From positions 806,001 to 870,000 of the forward strand of contig NZ_OY762655.1 of NCBI RefSeq assembly GCF_963666255.1: 64,000 nucleotides of DNA, read 5' to 3'. The position numbers were made by a program, and so were the translations under genes. Shown piece after piece: positions 46,614 to 53,328 of the stretch. Source of the stretch: an uncultured Propionivibrio sp. (GTDB taxonomy: Bacteria; Pseudomonadota; Gammaproteobacteria; Burkholderiales; Rhodocyclaceae). Each line of letters opens with the position of its first letter. The first letter of the stretch is position 1. The notes under the pieces were generated by a model. That model made no database searches, had not been told where the DNA came from, and saw only the letters and a program-made list of their open reading frames with translations.

Positions 46614-47702
46614 TCAGCGGCTGCGCGCCGCGGCAAGCGGATCGACGGCGACGCGTTCGCCGGCCGACAGGCCGGACAGGATCTCGACCTCGTCACCGGC
46701 CACCGGCCCGGGCCGCACCTGGCGCAGATGCGCGCGGCCGTTGCCGTCGATGACGTACACGGCATTCAACTCGGCGCGTCGGAACGAAAGGCTTTGGCCG
46801 GCACAAAAAGCCGCTGCGTGGCGCCGGCCGCGACCGGCAAATGCACGCGTGCGAAAGTGCCCGGCAGGACGCCGCGCATCCCGACCGGCAGTTCCAGCCG
46901 CAGTTGCTGCGTGTGCGTCGCCGGATCGGCCGCCGGCAGCCACACCTGTTTCGCCGGATCGATCCCAGCGCTGCGCCTCGGGCGCACCGGGAAACTCGAT
47001 ACGCAGCTTGCCGCCGGGCACGGCGCGCTCGGCCTGGCTCTGCGGCACGACCGCGGTGACGCGCAGGACGGCCGGGTCATGGAGGGTCATCAACGCCCGC
47101 CCCGGCATCGCCATGTCGCCCAGCGTGACCGACACGTCGGTAACGACGCCGGCATAAGGCGCCGACAGCGTGAAGAATCCGGTCTGCACGCGCGAGGCCT
47201 GCGCCTGCGCACCGGCGGCGTCGGCCTGTGCCCGCGCGGCGCGGTACTGCGCCTCGGCGCGCTCCATCGCCGCCGCGCTGATGTACTCCTTCTCGAAAAG
47301 CTGCTTCTGCCGCGCGTAGTCCTTGCTGGCGACCTCGAATGCGGTCCGCGCCGCCTCGGCCTGCGCGCCGCTGGCGACGCTGGCCTGGTTGGCCGCACGC
47401 GCATCGATCTGCAGCAACATCTGGCCGCTGCGGACGACGTCGCCGGCCTTAACGCCGAGCTGACTGATGACGCCCGGCACCTGTGCCGAAACGACGGTCT
47501 GGCGCACTGCCTCGACAACACCCTCGGCAACATAGGTCGCGCCACCGCCATCCTGCCGCACCGGTACGCTGGCCGGCGGCTCGGCGCCGACGGCGATCGA
47601 TGTCGCCGCCGCAGCCAGCAGCGCCAACAGGCCGCGCCTGACGCGTCCCGGCATCACCGTTTGAATGTTCATTCTCTTGTTCATGCCTATTCCGATCGTC
47701 AT
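46614..47702 (-). CDS. RND periplasmic adaptor (HlyD/MFP) with an internal double frameshift
   Basis: Membrane-fusion protein of 362 codons linking pump and TolC. N-terminal signal, lipoyl-like and coiled-coil parts are normal (VSAQVPGVISQLGVKAGDVVRSGQMLLQID; FFTLSAPYAGVVTDVSVTLGDMAMPG), as is the end (AVYVIDGNGRAHLRQVRPG). Between about 46966 and 46782 the frame encodes an abnormal Arg/Gly/Ala-rich stretch. The true family sequence (IDPAKQVWLPAADPATHTQQ, LRLELPVGMRGVLPGTFARV, QRLFVPAKAF) lies in another frame there. Two compensating single-base indels, near the CCC at 46964-46966 and near 46776-46784, explain it. The product is either defective in its beta-barrel or the sequence has two errors. 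Confidence 0.88.
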   Translation of the reverse strand: MTIGIGMNKRMNIQTVMPGRVRRGLLALLAAAATSIAVGAEPPASVPVRQDGGGATYVAEGVVEAVRQTVVSAQVPGVISQLGVKAGDVVRSGQMLLQIDARAANQASVASGAQAEAARTAFEVASKDYARQKQLFEKEYISAAAMERAEAQYRAARAQADAAGAQAQASRVQTGFFTLSAPYAGVVTDVSVTLGDMAMPGRALMTLHDPAVLRVTAVVPQSQAERAVPGGKLRIEFPGAPEAQRWDRSGETGVAAGGRSGDAHAATAAGTAGRDARRPAGHFRTRAFAGRGRRHAAAFCAGQSLSFRRAELNAVYVIDGNGRAHLRQVRPGPVAGDEVEILSGLSAGERVAVDPLAAARSR

Positions 47703-47704
47703 GG

Positions 47705-48028
47705 TCAGCCGCGCTCCCCGGTGGGACAGAACACCTCGTACATCGTCCTAAGCACCTTCAACACCCGCTCGTCGCTGATCGAATAAAAAATATTCTTGCC
47801 TTCGCGCCGCGTCGCGACGAGGCCCTCGTTGCGCAGCACACCGAGCTGTTGCGACAGCGTCGGCTGATGGATGTCGAGCCGCTCCTCGAGATCGCTGACG
47901 CACAGCTCGCCGTTCGACAGCTGGCAGAGCAGCAACAGTCTGGACTCGTTGGCCAGCGCGCGCAGAACCGCCGTCGCCTCGCCGGCCGCGGTGTTCATCC
48001 GTTCGATACTCATTTTCTGGCTGGCCAT
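47705..48028 (-). CDS. ArsR-family repressor, BigR/SqrR-like persulfide sensor
   Basis: Winged-helix repressor of 107 residues heading the efflux operon. The DNA-binding helices are at about 43-80 (ELCVSDLEERLDIHQPTLSQQLGVLRNEGLVATRRE), very like BigR/YgaV. Cys35 and Cys101 are 66 residues apart, the spacing of the two redox cysteines in SqrR (Cys41/Cys107); Cys43 is extra. The family opens DNA when sulfane sulfur cross-links this pair. The ATG at 48028 fits a consensus promoter whose start would be near 48052; the longer frame would begin upstream of it. It should repress its own operon. Confidence 0.88.
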   Translation of the reverse strand: MASQKMSIERMNTAAGEATAVLRALANESRLLLLCQLSNGELCVSDLEERLDIHQPTLSQQLGVLRNEGLVATRREGKNIFYSISDERVLKVLRTMYEVFCPTGERG

Positions 48029-48058
48029 ACAACCCCGCATCCTGTGATTGACACCATC

Positions 48059-48087
48059 ACTATACATATTTATATTATATCTGTCAA
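48059..48087 (-). promoter_or_regulatory. Consensus sigma-70 promoter of the arsR-RND operon with AT-rich operator
   Basis: On the minus strand TTGACA (48082-48087), a 17-bp spacer and TATAGT (48059-48064) form a near-perfect promoter. The spacer is pure A/T apart from two G residues and partly symmetric, like BigR boxes. An inverted pair ATTGACA (48047-48053) / TGTCAAT (48082-48088) brackets the core. Binding of the ArsR protein here would block RNA polymerase. Confidence 0.7.
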
Positions 48088-48240
48088 TATATTGTTCGTC
48101 GTAAAGAACTGCGCACGTCGGGCGGCATCACCCCGCCACCACGAATGCACCCGCGCCTGGCGCGCCCTCCGGGCTACACCATCAGCATAGGACAAACAGG
48201 AATTAGCGCCAGCGTCGCGGACACGCCGGCGCGGCGAGGC

Positions 48241-48432
48241 CTAGTCGTTCTTCTTGCAGGTCGAGCAACCGAGCAAGGGATAGAGCGGACACCAGCCGAG
48301 CAGGCCGGTGGCGAGCGGTACCACCCCGACATAGGTCCAGGGCGCACCGATGCCGGCCAGTGCGCAGCCGAGCAGGACGACGCCAACAACGATCCGGGCC
48401 ACCTTATCGATGCCACCGACATTGCTTTTCAT
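48241..48432 (-). CDS. DUF2892-type small membrane protein
   Basis: Protein of 63 residues with two hydrophobic segments (VARIVVGVVLLGCALAGIG and VGVVPLATGLLGWCPLYPLLG) ending in a CSTCKKND cysteine pair. This is the standard DUF2892 form with the GWCPLYPLLG signature, unlike the shorter copy in the efflux operon. GAGGAG lies just before the ATG. It is downstream of the octaheme cytochrome genes on the same strand and may be their last member. The tail CxxC is typical and may handle sulfur or metal. Confidence 0.9.
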   Translation of the reverse strand: MKSNVGGIDKVARIVVGVVLLGCALAGIGAPWTYVGVVPLATGLLGWCPLYPLLGCSTCKKND

Positions 48433-48525
48433 GACCATCTCCTCAAAAGGATTCGTGCCAGTAAGACTTGGCCGGGCAGCACCGGTTCCGTCACCCGGCA
48501 CCCTGCCCCCGGCCCGGGCAAGCGC

Positions 48526-48837
48526 CTAGCAGCCGGCGGTCTTGCGGAAGGACTTGCTCTGGTTGTTGCCGCCGGCATCATCGAAGCGGGCGCGGATCTC
48601 GTCGCCGACCTGAATGCGCTTGTCCTTGAATTTCTCGAGCGTCTCATCGTCGCTGATCGAAAGCACGACCGAGTTGCCGCTCTTGTTGTCCTTGAGCGTC
48701 GCTTTCGCCGACTTGCCGTCGGACGCGAGCTGGATCTTCTCGACGACGCCGACCATCTTGACGTCGGCCGCCAGCGCGGTCGTCGCCGACAACGCAAGCA
48801 CCGTCGCGCAGAGGGCATTGAGCAATGTTGAACGCAT
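48526..48837 (-). CDS. Small secreted protein of unknown function
   Basis: Exported protein of 103 residues. The signal peptide is clear (LLNALCATVLALSATTALAAD), and AAGGAATT precedes the ATG. The mature part reads as a small beta-barrel (VKMVGVVEKIQLASDGKSAKATLKDN, VVLSISDDETLEKFKDKRIQVGDEIRARFDD), an OB-like pattern, and ends in a Lys/Arg tail with one Cys. I do not recognise a family. It lies between the cytochrome b and DUF2892 genes, so it may be a periplasmic accessory of the octaheme system. Confidence 0.8.
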   Translation of the reverse strand: MRSTLLNALCATVLALSATTALAADVKMVGVVEKIQLASDGKSAKATLKDNKSGNSVVLSISDDETLEKFKDKRIQVGDEIRARFDDAGGNNQSKSFRKTAGC

Positions 48838-48905
48838 GATGAATTCCTTTCCTGAAGTTGACGATAAGTGATTTGAAGTTCTGGCGGCAGCCGCGATGAG
48901 ACGCG

Positions 48906-49526
48906 CTACCCCTCGCGCGACGCCTGACCGTGATCGACGTCTTCCCAGCCGGTGATCATCGCCTTGATGTGCGCCATCGGCGTGTGGCCGGTGGTGGCGA
49001 GATAGAGGTGCGAGACGAGGAAGGCGAGCATCAGGAACGCGCCGACCGTGTGCCCGGTGGCGACCCAGTCGAGCGACAGATTTGTCAGTCCCCAGGCAGC
49101 CCAGTCGTTGTAGAAAACATAGAGCCAGCCGGTGATCCAGATCAGCGGACTGACGAAGACCAGGATGCCGAGATAGGTCAGCCGCTGCAGCGGGTTGTGC
49201 TTGTTCGACGCGCTCGGCTTGAACGGGTGCGGCTCGTTGCGGAAGATGCCGGACGAATAGAACCGGGCGACCGCGATGATCTTGTCGGTGGTCGGGATGT
49301 AATGACGCCATTCGCCGGTGGTGAAATGCCAGAAGATGGCGAACACCCACAGGCCAACCAGCGCCCAGGCGGCGAAGCTGTGATAGCTGACGGCATGGGC
49401 GAAGCCGAACAGCGCATAGGCGCCGTGGATCTCGAAGCCGGTCAGCAGCATGAACATGATGAGCGCCGCCTGCGACCAGTGCCAGAAGCGCTCGAATCCC
49501 TTGAACAGATAAATACGTTCGGACAT
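48906..49526 (-). CDS. Di-haem cytochrome b561-like membrane protein, quinol-oxidising partner
   Basis: Inner-membrane protein of 206 residues with four main TM helices. Histidines suited to b-haem binding are in ERFWHWSQAALI, YHSFAAWALVGLWVFAIFWHFTTG and the last helices WVATGHTVGAFLMLAFLVSHLYLATTGHT. This is the PF01292 type found in hydrogenase, formate dehydrogenase and thiosulfate/tetrathionate enzymes. TAGGAGAT precedes the ATG. It begins nine nt after the octaheme cytochrome and should pass electrons from quinol to it. Confidence 0.9.
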   Translation of the reverse strand: MSERIYLFKGFERFWHWSQAALIMFMLLTGFEIHGAYALFGFAHAVSYHSFAAWALVGLWVFAIFWHFTTGEWRHYIPTTDKIIAVARFYSSGIFRNEPHPFKPSASNKHNPLQRLTYLGILVFVSPLIWITGWLYVFYNDWAAWGLTNLSLDWVATGHTVGAFLMLAFLVSHLYLATTGHTPMAHIKAMITGWEDVDHGQASREG

Positions 49527-49535
49527 GCCTATCTC

Positions 49536-51137
49536 CTAATTCTTGCGGCGCGAAACGATGCGCATCAGACCATGGCCGAGCGAACCGACGAAGGCCAGCA
49601 GCACAACGCCCCAACCGAGCATGTCGAGCATGCCCTTGGCATCGCGGCCAGGGATATAGACGCCGTCGATGCCGGCCAGGCGGCCGTTGCGGCTATGACA
49701 TTCGACACAGGCGAGCGCTTTCTCCTTGGGCGCGACCATGTGCGTGATCGGCCACTGCGAGACGGTCTCGATGAAATCGACCTTGCCCGAGAAAGGCCGC
49801 CCGGCGGTCTTCATGCCCGAGGCCACTGCCTTTTCCCAGTCGAGATTGGCCCAGAAGGCGGTATCGTCGGCGCCGGCCAGATGCGTCACCACCAGCGTCT
49901 TGTTCACCGGATCGAACGGTTGCTTGCCGGTGAAGGTCTTGATCGGCCAGATCAGCGACTTGCCGTCGCCGGCGCTGCCCTCGAACTTGTTGATATAGAT
50001 CGGCTCGGCCGACTTCTCGATCTTGTCCTCGGCGAGCGTGTATTTGTTGACGCCATTCATCCAGATGTAATCGGGCTTGACGTTCGTCCCCCAGACGAAA
50101 TCGCCCTTGATGCCGAGGTAGGTGTCATAGCCGTCGTCATCCTTGACCACCAGCGGCTTGCCGTTCTTGTCACGCTTGCCGGCCGTCGACCAGTCCCAGC
50201 GCATCTTGGTCGGCACGTCGCCGCGCGCGAACTCCGGGATGTGGCAGGTCTGGCAGGCGACCTTATCGGTATGGTCGTTGAGCTTGGCCTGCTTGTGCGG
50301 CGCCTGACCATGACAGGACTGGCAGGTCGCGACGTTGCGGCCCTTGTCGTCCGGATTGCCGGTCATCAGCGCCGCATGACCGTCCTTGCCGGTCGGCGCG
50401 TAACGGCTGCCCGGCACCTGGTGCGCGTCGGTCTTGTGACAGGTGGCGCAGCTGAAATTGAGCCCATCCTTGGCCATATGCACGTCGAGCTCGCGATCGG
50501 GCTTCTCGAGAGATGTGTCGAGGTCGCCGTGCTTGACGCCGTCGCCGCCGCCGCCGGTGAAGTGGCAATTGCCGCAATTCTGCCGGCGCGTCTTGCCGAC
50601 CGCCTGCGCGATCGGCGTCAGGTTGGTGCCCTTGATGATCTTGCCCGAACCCGGCGGAAACTCGGTGTCCTTGGTCACCGGTGCGCCGGCGAAGCCGCTC
50701 GGTTTCGTGTATTTGCCCGTCGTATCGTGACAGGCGAGGCAGTCAACATTCTCCTGCGAGGCGAAGTCGAAGTTCTCGCTCATACCATAGCCGATGTGGC
50801 AGCTGGCACAAGCCTTGAAGTTCGAGGTCGCCGACGTGCAGTAATTGTTGATGACGTGACGCTTGCCCAGCTTCTGCTTCGTCTGCGGGTTGATGTATTC
50901 CCACTTCCAGTGCTGCGTCTGATGGATCTGCTTGGCCGCCTCCGTATGACAGCTGAGACAGGCCTTGGTAACCTCCTGCCCGGAAGCGAACTCGCGTTGC
51001 AGTTCCTTGAACTTGCTGTGATCGGCGGTCGATTTGGGCACGCTGACCGCGCCCGACGACTCGCCTGCCACCGCCAGGGTGATCCCGACGATACCGGACG
51101 CTATGAAAAACAGCGCCCGCTGCCATATTCTTCTCAT
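49536..51137 (-). CDS. Octaheme c-type cytochrome, tetrathionate reductase (OTR) family
   Basis: Periplasmic multihaem enzyme of 533 residues. Eight CxxCH motifs start at residues 60, 110, 133, 188, 230, 272, 295 and 477. The segment RQNCGNCHFTGGGGDGVKHG is an OTR-family signature. A signal or anchor helix (about 5-25) opens the protein and a C-terminal TM helix (about 505-528, GWGVVLLAFVGSLGHGL) follows the last haem, so it is membrane-held. The Shewanella homologue reduces tetrathionate, nitrite and hydroxylamine in vitro; the natural substrate is debated. AAGGGGAAGG precedes the ATG. It leads an operon with the cytochrome b, a small secreted protein and DUF2892. Confidence 0.94.
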   Translation of the reverse strand: MRRIWQRALFFIASGIVGITLAVAGESSGAVSVPKSTADHSKFKELQREFASGQEVTKACLSCHTEAAKQIHQTQHWKWEYINPQTKQKLGKRHVINNYCTSATSNFKACASCHIGYGMSENFDFASQENVDCLACHDTTGKYTKPSGFAGAPVTKDTEFPPGSGKIIKGTNLTPIAQAVGKTRRQNCGNCHFTGGGGDGVKHGDLDTSLEKPDRELDVHMAKDGLNFSCATCHKTDAHQVPGSRYAPTGKDGHAALMTGNPDDKGRNVATCQSCHGQAPHKQAKLNDHTDKVACQTCHIPEFARGDVPTKMRWDWSTAGKRDKNGKPLVVKDDDGYDTYLGIKGDFVWGTNVKPDYIWMNGVNKYTLAEDKIEKSAEPIYINKFEGSAGDGKSLIWPIKTFTGKQPFDPVNKTLVVTHLAGADDTAFWANLDWEKAVASGMKTAGRPFSGKVDFIETVSQWPITHMVAPKEKALACVECHSRNGRLAGIDGVYIPGRDAKGMLDMLGWGVVLLAFVGSLGHGLMRIVSRRKN

Positions 51138-51176
51138 TCCCTTCCCCTTGATCCACCTGACCCGGTTTATTTTCTC

Positions 51177-51185
51177 GGTATATGC
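51177..51185. promoter_or_regulatory. GGTATATGC motif, one of three related palindromic sites
   Basis: GGTATATGC lies 40 bp before the octaheme cytochrome start. GGCATATGC (51675-51683) and GGCATATGCC (52760-52769) occur in the promoters of the NifX-like and thioredoxin genes. All three are in intergenic promoter regions of one gene cluster. A shared regulator is inference. Confidence 0.45.
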
Positions 51186-51210
51186 GTGCAACCTAATATA
51201 TTTTGTTAGT

Positions 51211-51233
51211 ACATTATAAACTGCTAATAATGT
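51211..51233. promoter_or_regulatory. Inverted repeat in the octaheme/DUF134 divergent promoter
   Basis: ACATTAT (51211-51217) is mirrored by ATAATGT (51227-51233) with nine bp between. The region is AT-rich and lies between the start of the octaheme operon and the DUF134 gene, about 80 bp from each. It overlaps a possible plus-strand promoter TTGTTA (51203-51208), 16 bp, TAATAA (51225-51230). Confidence 0.45.
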
Positions 51234-51313
51234 CAAGCCCCGCGATGCACCGGGAACGCCCGCCTGCTGCCGTATAATCTCCGCGTTTTTCCAATGATCT
51301 GAAAGAAGCGACC

Positions 51314-51640
51314 ATGGCGCGCCCCCTTAAATGCCGACGCATCGACTGCATGCCGGCATCGAGCTATTACAAGCCGGCCGGCATTCCCTTGCGCGACCTC
51401 GACGAAGTCGTACTCGGCATGGACGAACTCGAAGCCATGCGGCTGACTGATCTCGAAGGCCTGTATCAGGCAGACGCGGCCGAACGCATGGGCGTCTCGC
51501 GCCAGACCATCGGCAACATCCTCAACCGCGCCCACACCAAGATCGCCGACGCGCTGTTGAACGGCAAGGCTCTCCGCATCGACGCCGAGCACGAGAGCAG
51601 CGCCAGCGACGAAACCGAGGACAACCCTGCGGCCTCGTAA
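51314..51640 (+). CDS. DUF134 (UPF0251) family putative DNA-binding protein
   Basis: Protein of 108 residues with the full DUF134 pattern: RPLKCRRIDCMPASSYYKPAG, then VVLGMDELEAMRLTDLEGLYQADAAERMGVSRQTIGNILNRAHTKIADALLNGKAL, a sigma-region-4-like helix-turn-helix at about 50-80. The two N-terminal cysteines (7 and 12) may bind metal. The acidic Ser/Glu tail is variable. DUF134 genes are often found beside NifX/dinitrogenase-cofactor-type genes, as here. It diverges from the octaheme operon and could regulate it and the next gene. No member's target is firmly known to me. Confidence 0.88.
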   Translation: MARPLKCRRIDCMPASSYYKPAGIPLRDLDEVVLGMDELEAMRLTDLEGLYQADAAERMGVSRQTIGNILNRAHTKIADALLNGKALRIDAEHESSASDETEDNPAAS

Positions 51641-51660
51641 GCGCACGCCGCCATCGCGCC

Positions 51661-51689
51661 TTGCTCAAATAACTGGCATATGCTATAAA
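51661..51689 (+). promoter_or_regulatory. Promoter of the NifX-like gene
   Basis: TTGCTC (51661-51666), a 17-bp spacer and TATAAA (51684-51689) make a good sigma-70 promoter. The palindromic GGCATATGC (51675-51683) fills the spacer next to the -10 box, where a bound repressor would block transcription. Confidence 0.55.
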
Positions 51690-51740
51690 CAAAAAGCCTG
51701 ACTGATTGATCCTTTCTTTTCTTCCAAACGACACACCGCC

Positions 51741-52676
51741 ATGAAAATCTGCATTCCCGTCGCCTCGTCGGACGGTCTCGCCGCCAGCGTCGACCCAGCC
51801 CAGCCTGACACCCGCTTCCTGCACCTGCATGACCTCGAGACCGACAGTTTCGAACTCATCGACCTGAACCAGCCGGACGAAAAGGATGACGCGATCCTCT
51901 TCGACGCGGTGATCTGCAGCGCCATCACCAAACCGGTTTTCGGCGCCCTGCGCCAGCAGGGCAAGCAGGTCTTCCTGACCGAGGCGGCAAGCGTCGCCGA
52001 GGCGCTGGCGGAATTTGCCACGGGCGAGATGTTCCGCATCCCTGACCAGTTGGCCGGCGGTGGCTGCGGAGGCGGCGGCTGTGGTGGCGGCGGTTGCGGC
52101 GGCCATGAGGGTCACGGCGAAGGCCACGGCCACGCGCATGGCGGCGGCTGCGGTGGCGGTTGTGGCGGTCATGACCACGACGAACAGGAAGGCGATCACG
52201 CCCATGGCGGCGGTTGCGGCTGTGGCGGACACGCGCACGGCGAGGAACACGAACACGGCGGCGGCTGCGGCGGACACGGTCACGCGCACGGCGGCGGTTG
52301 CGGCTGCGGCGGACACGATCACGCGCCCGCCCATGCCGCTGCCAGCCGACCGCTCGGCGACAGCCTGCGTATTGCGGTCACCAGCCAGAACCGCAAGCAG
52401 ATCACCGAGCATGCCGGCAAGTGCCGCAAATTCTGGATCTACGAGACGCGCGCCAAGGCCATCGTCAGCAAGACCCTGCTCGAACTGCCGCTCGAACAAT
52501 CGCTGCACGCGTCGGCCGGCGACGACAAGCATCCGCTCGACCCGATCGACCTGCTGATCACCGGCAGCATCGGCGACGGCCTGCGTCAGCGCCTCGCCGA
52601 ACGCGGCGTCGACACCATCGTCACCACCGAGACCGACCCCGACGCCGTCGTCGGCAAGCTGCTCGCCGCGCTCTAG
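51741..52676 (+). CDS. Double NifX-like protein with Cys/His/Gly-rich metal-binding linker
   Basis: Cytoplasmic protein of 311 residues. Two dinitrogenase iron-molybdenum-cofactor (NifX/NafY-type) domains flank a long linker: domain 1 at 1-98 (MKICIPVASSDGLAASVDP ... DAVICSAITKPVFGALRQQG) and domain 2 at about 208-311 (LRIAVTSQNRKQITEHAGKCRKFWIY ... DLLITGSIGDGLRQRLAERG). The linker (106-198) has 10 Cys and 19 His in a Gly background, with repeats such as HGGGCGCGGH. Single-domain relatives carry Fe-S or Mo-Fe-S clusters. The linker could store or buffer Fe, Ni, Zn or Cu. No nitrogenase genes are near. The ribosome site is weak. Confidence 0.88.
   Translation: MKICIPVASSDGLAASVDPAQPDTRFLHLHDLETDSFELIDLNQPDEKDDAILFDAVICSAITKPVFGALRQQGKQVFLTEAASVAEALAEFATGEMFRIPDQLAGGGCGGGGCGGGGCGGHEGHGEGHGHAHGGGCGGGCGGHDHDEQEGDHAHGGGCGCGGHAHGEEHEHGGGCGGHGHAHGGGCGCGGHDHAPAHAAASRPLGDSLRIAVTSQNRKQITEHAGKCRKFWIYETRAKAIVSKTLLELPLEQSLHASAGDDKHPLDPIDLLITGSIGDGLRQRLAERGVDTIVTTETDPDAVVGKLLAAL
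52056..52334 (+). repeat. In-frame degenerate repeat coding the Cys/His/Gly linker
   Basis: About 280 bp of repeated units such as GGCGGCGGTTGCGGCTG and GGACACG/GGTCACG arrays, all kept in one frame and coding GGGCGCGGH-like modules. Such arrays expand and shrink easily, so linker length probably varies between strains. Confidence 0.7.
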
Positions 52677-52686
52677 CCGGCGATCT

Positions 52687-52714
52687 CGATCAAGCGCGCG
52701 ATCGCGCTTGATCG
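52687..52714. terminator. 12-bp perfect hairpin after the NifX-like gene
   Basis: CGATCAAGCGCG pairs with CGCGCTTGATCG around CGAT, ten bp past the stop codon. No T-run follows, so it would act as a Rho-assisted end or an mRNA-stabilising hairpin. Confidence 0.5.
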
Positions 52715-52778
52715 GGAGACCCCTCCAGCCCGGTACAACTGCACTCCGCACGCAATTCGGGCATATGCCAAAAAACAC

Positions 52779-52807
52779 TTGCAATCGGCCACACCATTTC
52801 GTATATT
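52779..52807 (+). promoter_or_regulatory. Promoter of the trxC-cyd operon
   Basis: TTGCAA (52779-52784), a 17-bp spacer and TATATT (52802-52807) give a good sigma-70 promoter, with a start near 52814. The perfect palindrome GGCATATGCC (52760-52769) lies about 45-54 bp upstream of that start, an activator-like position. Confidence 0.6.
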
Positions 52808-52841
52808 AGCGATAGTTAATATTGAGCAAAAGGAGTCCATC

Positions 52842-53279
52842 GTGTCCGACACCCTCAACGTTGTCTGCCCCGACTGTGACGCAATCAACCGCGTGGCCGC
52901 CGCGCGGCTCGGCGACGGACCGATCTGCGGCGTCTGCAAGCAGCCCTTGTTGCCGGGCACGCCGCTGACCCTGACCGCAGCCAACTTCGACCGCCACGTC
53001 GGTCAGTCCGACCTGCCGGTTCTCGTCGATTTCTGGGCGCCGTGGTGCGGTCCCTGCAAGATGATGGCGCCGGTGATCGACCGCGCTGCGGAAGCGCTGG
53101 CGACCTCGGCACGCGTCGCCAAAATCGATACCGAAAGCGAGCAGGCGCTGGCAGCACATTTCGCCATTCGCAGCATCCCGACGCTGGCCATTTTCCGCAA
53201 GGGAAAGCTGATTGCCCGGCAATCCGGCGCCGTCGACCTGAAGCACCTGCTCGACTGGTTCAACGCGCAGACCGCCTGA
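52842..53279 (+). CDS. trxC: Thioredoxin 2 (TrxC) with N-terminal zinc finger
   Basis: Cytoplasmic disulfide reductase of 145 residues. The N-terminal zinc site has Cys9, 12, 29 and 32 (CPDC, CGVC); the thioredoxin fold follows with the active site WCGPC (Cys69, Cys72) and the cis-Pro in IPTLAIF. The GTG start has AAGGAG at the right distance and lies 28 nt past the predicted transcription start, which rules out a longer form. It is the first gene of a run of seven plus-strand genes ending with an arsR gene. In this setting it could reduce persulfidated or oxidised proteins. Confidence 0.93.
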   Translation: MSDTLNVVCPDCDAINRVAAARLGDGPICGVCKQPLLPGTPLTLTAANFDRHVGQSDLPVLVDFWAPWCGPCKMMAPVIDRAAEALATSARVAKIDTESEQALAAHFAIRSIPTLAIFRKGKLIARQSGAVDLKHLLDWFNAQTA

Positions 53280-53328
53280 GCGCGGCCCGCGCCCCCCGGC
53301 AGCGCACGCTGCCAAAACGGAGATTTCG

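Noticed and set aside
43416-47786. 1,456-codon plus-strand frame across the RND and adaptor genes
   Set aside because: Asp/Arg/His-rich antisense frame with no family features, covering several genuine genes.
51219-51236. TTGACA and TATAAT boxes before the octaheme operon on the minus strand
   Set aside because: Both boxes match consensus but are only 12 bp apart, too close for sigma-70; left as an AT-rich control region.
52054-52340. Tandem-repeat array considered as a CRISPR-like or satellite element
   Set aside because: The repeats stay in frame and encode the Cys/His/Gly linker of the NifX-like protein; no spacers or equal-length units.
53298-53313. GGCAGC/GCTGCC hairpin between trxC and the TDT gene
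   Set aside because: Only a six-bp stem without T-run; too weak to propose as a terminator inside the operon.
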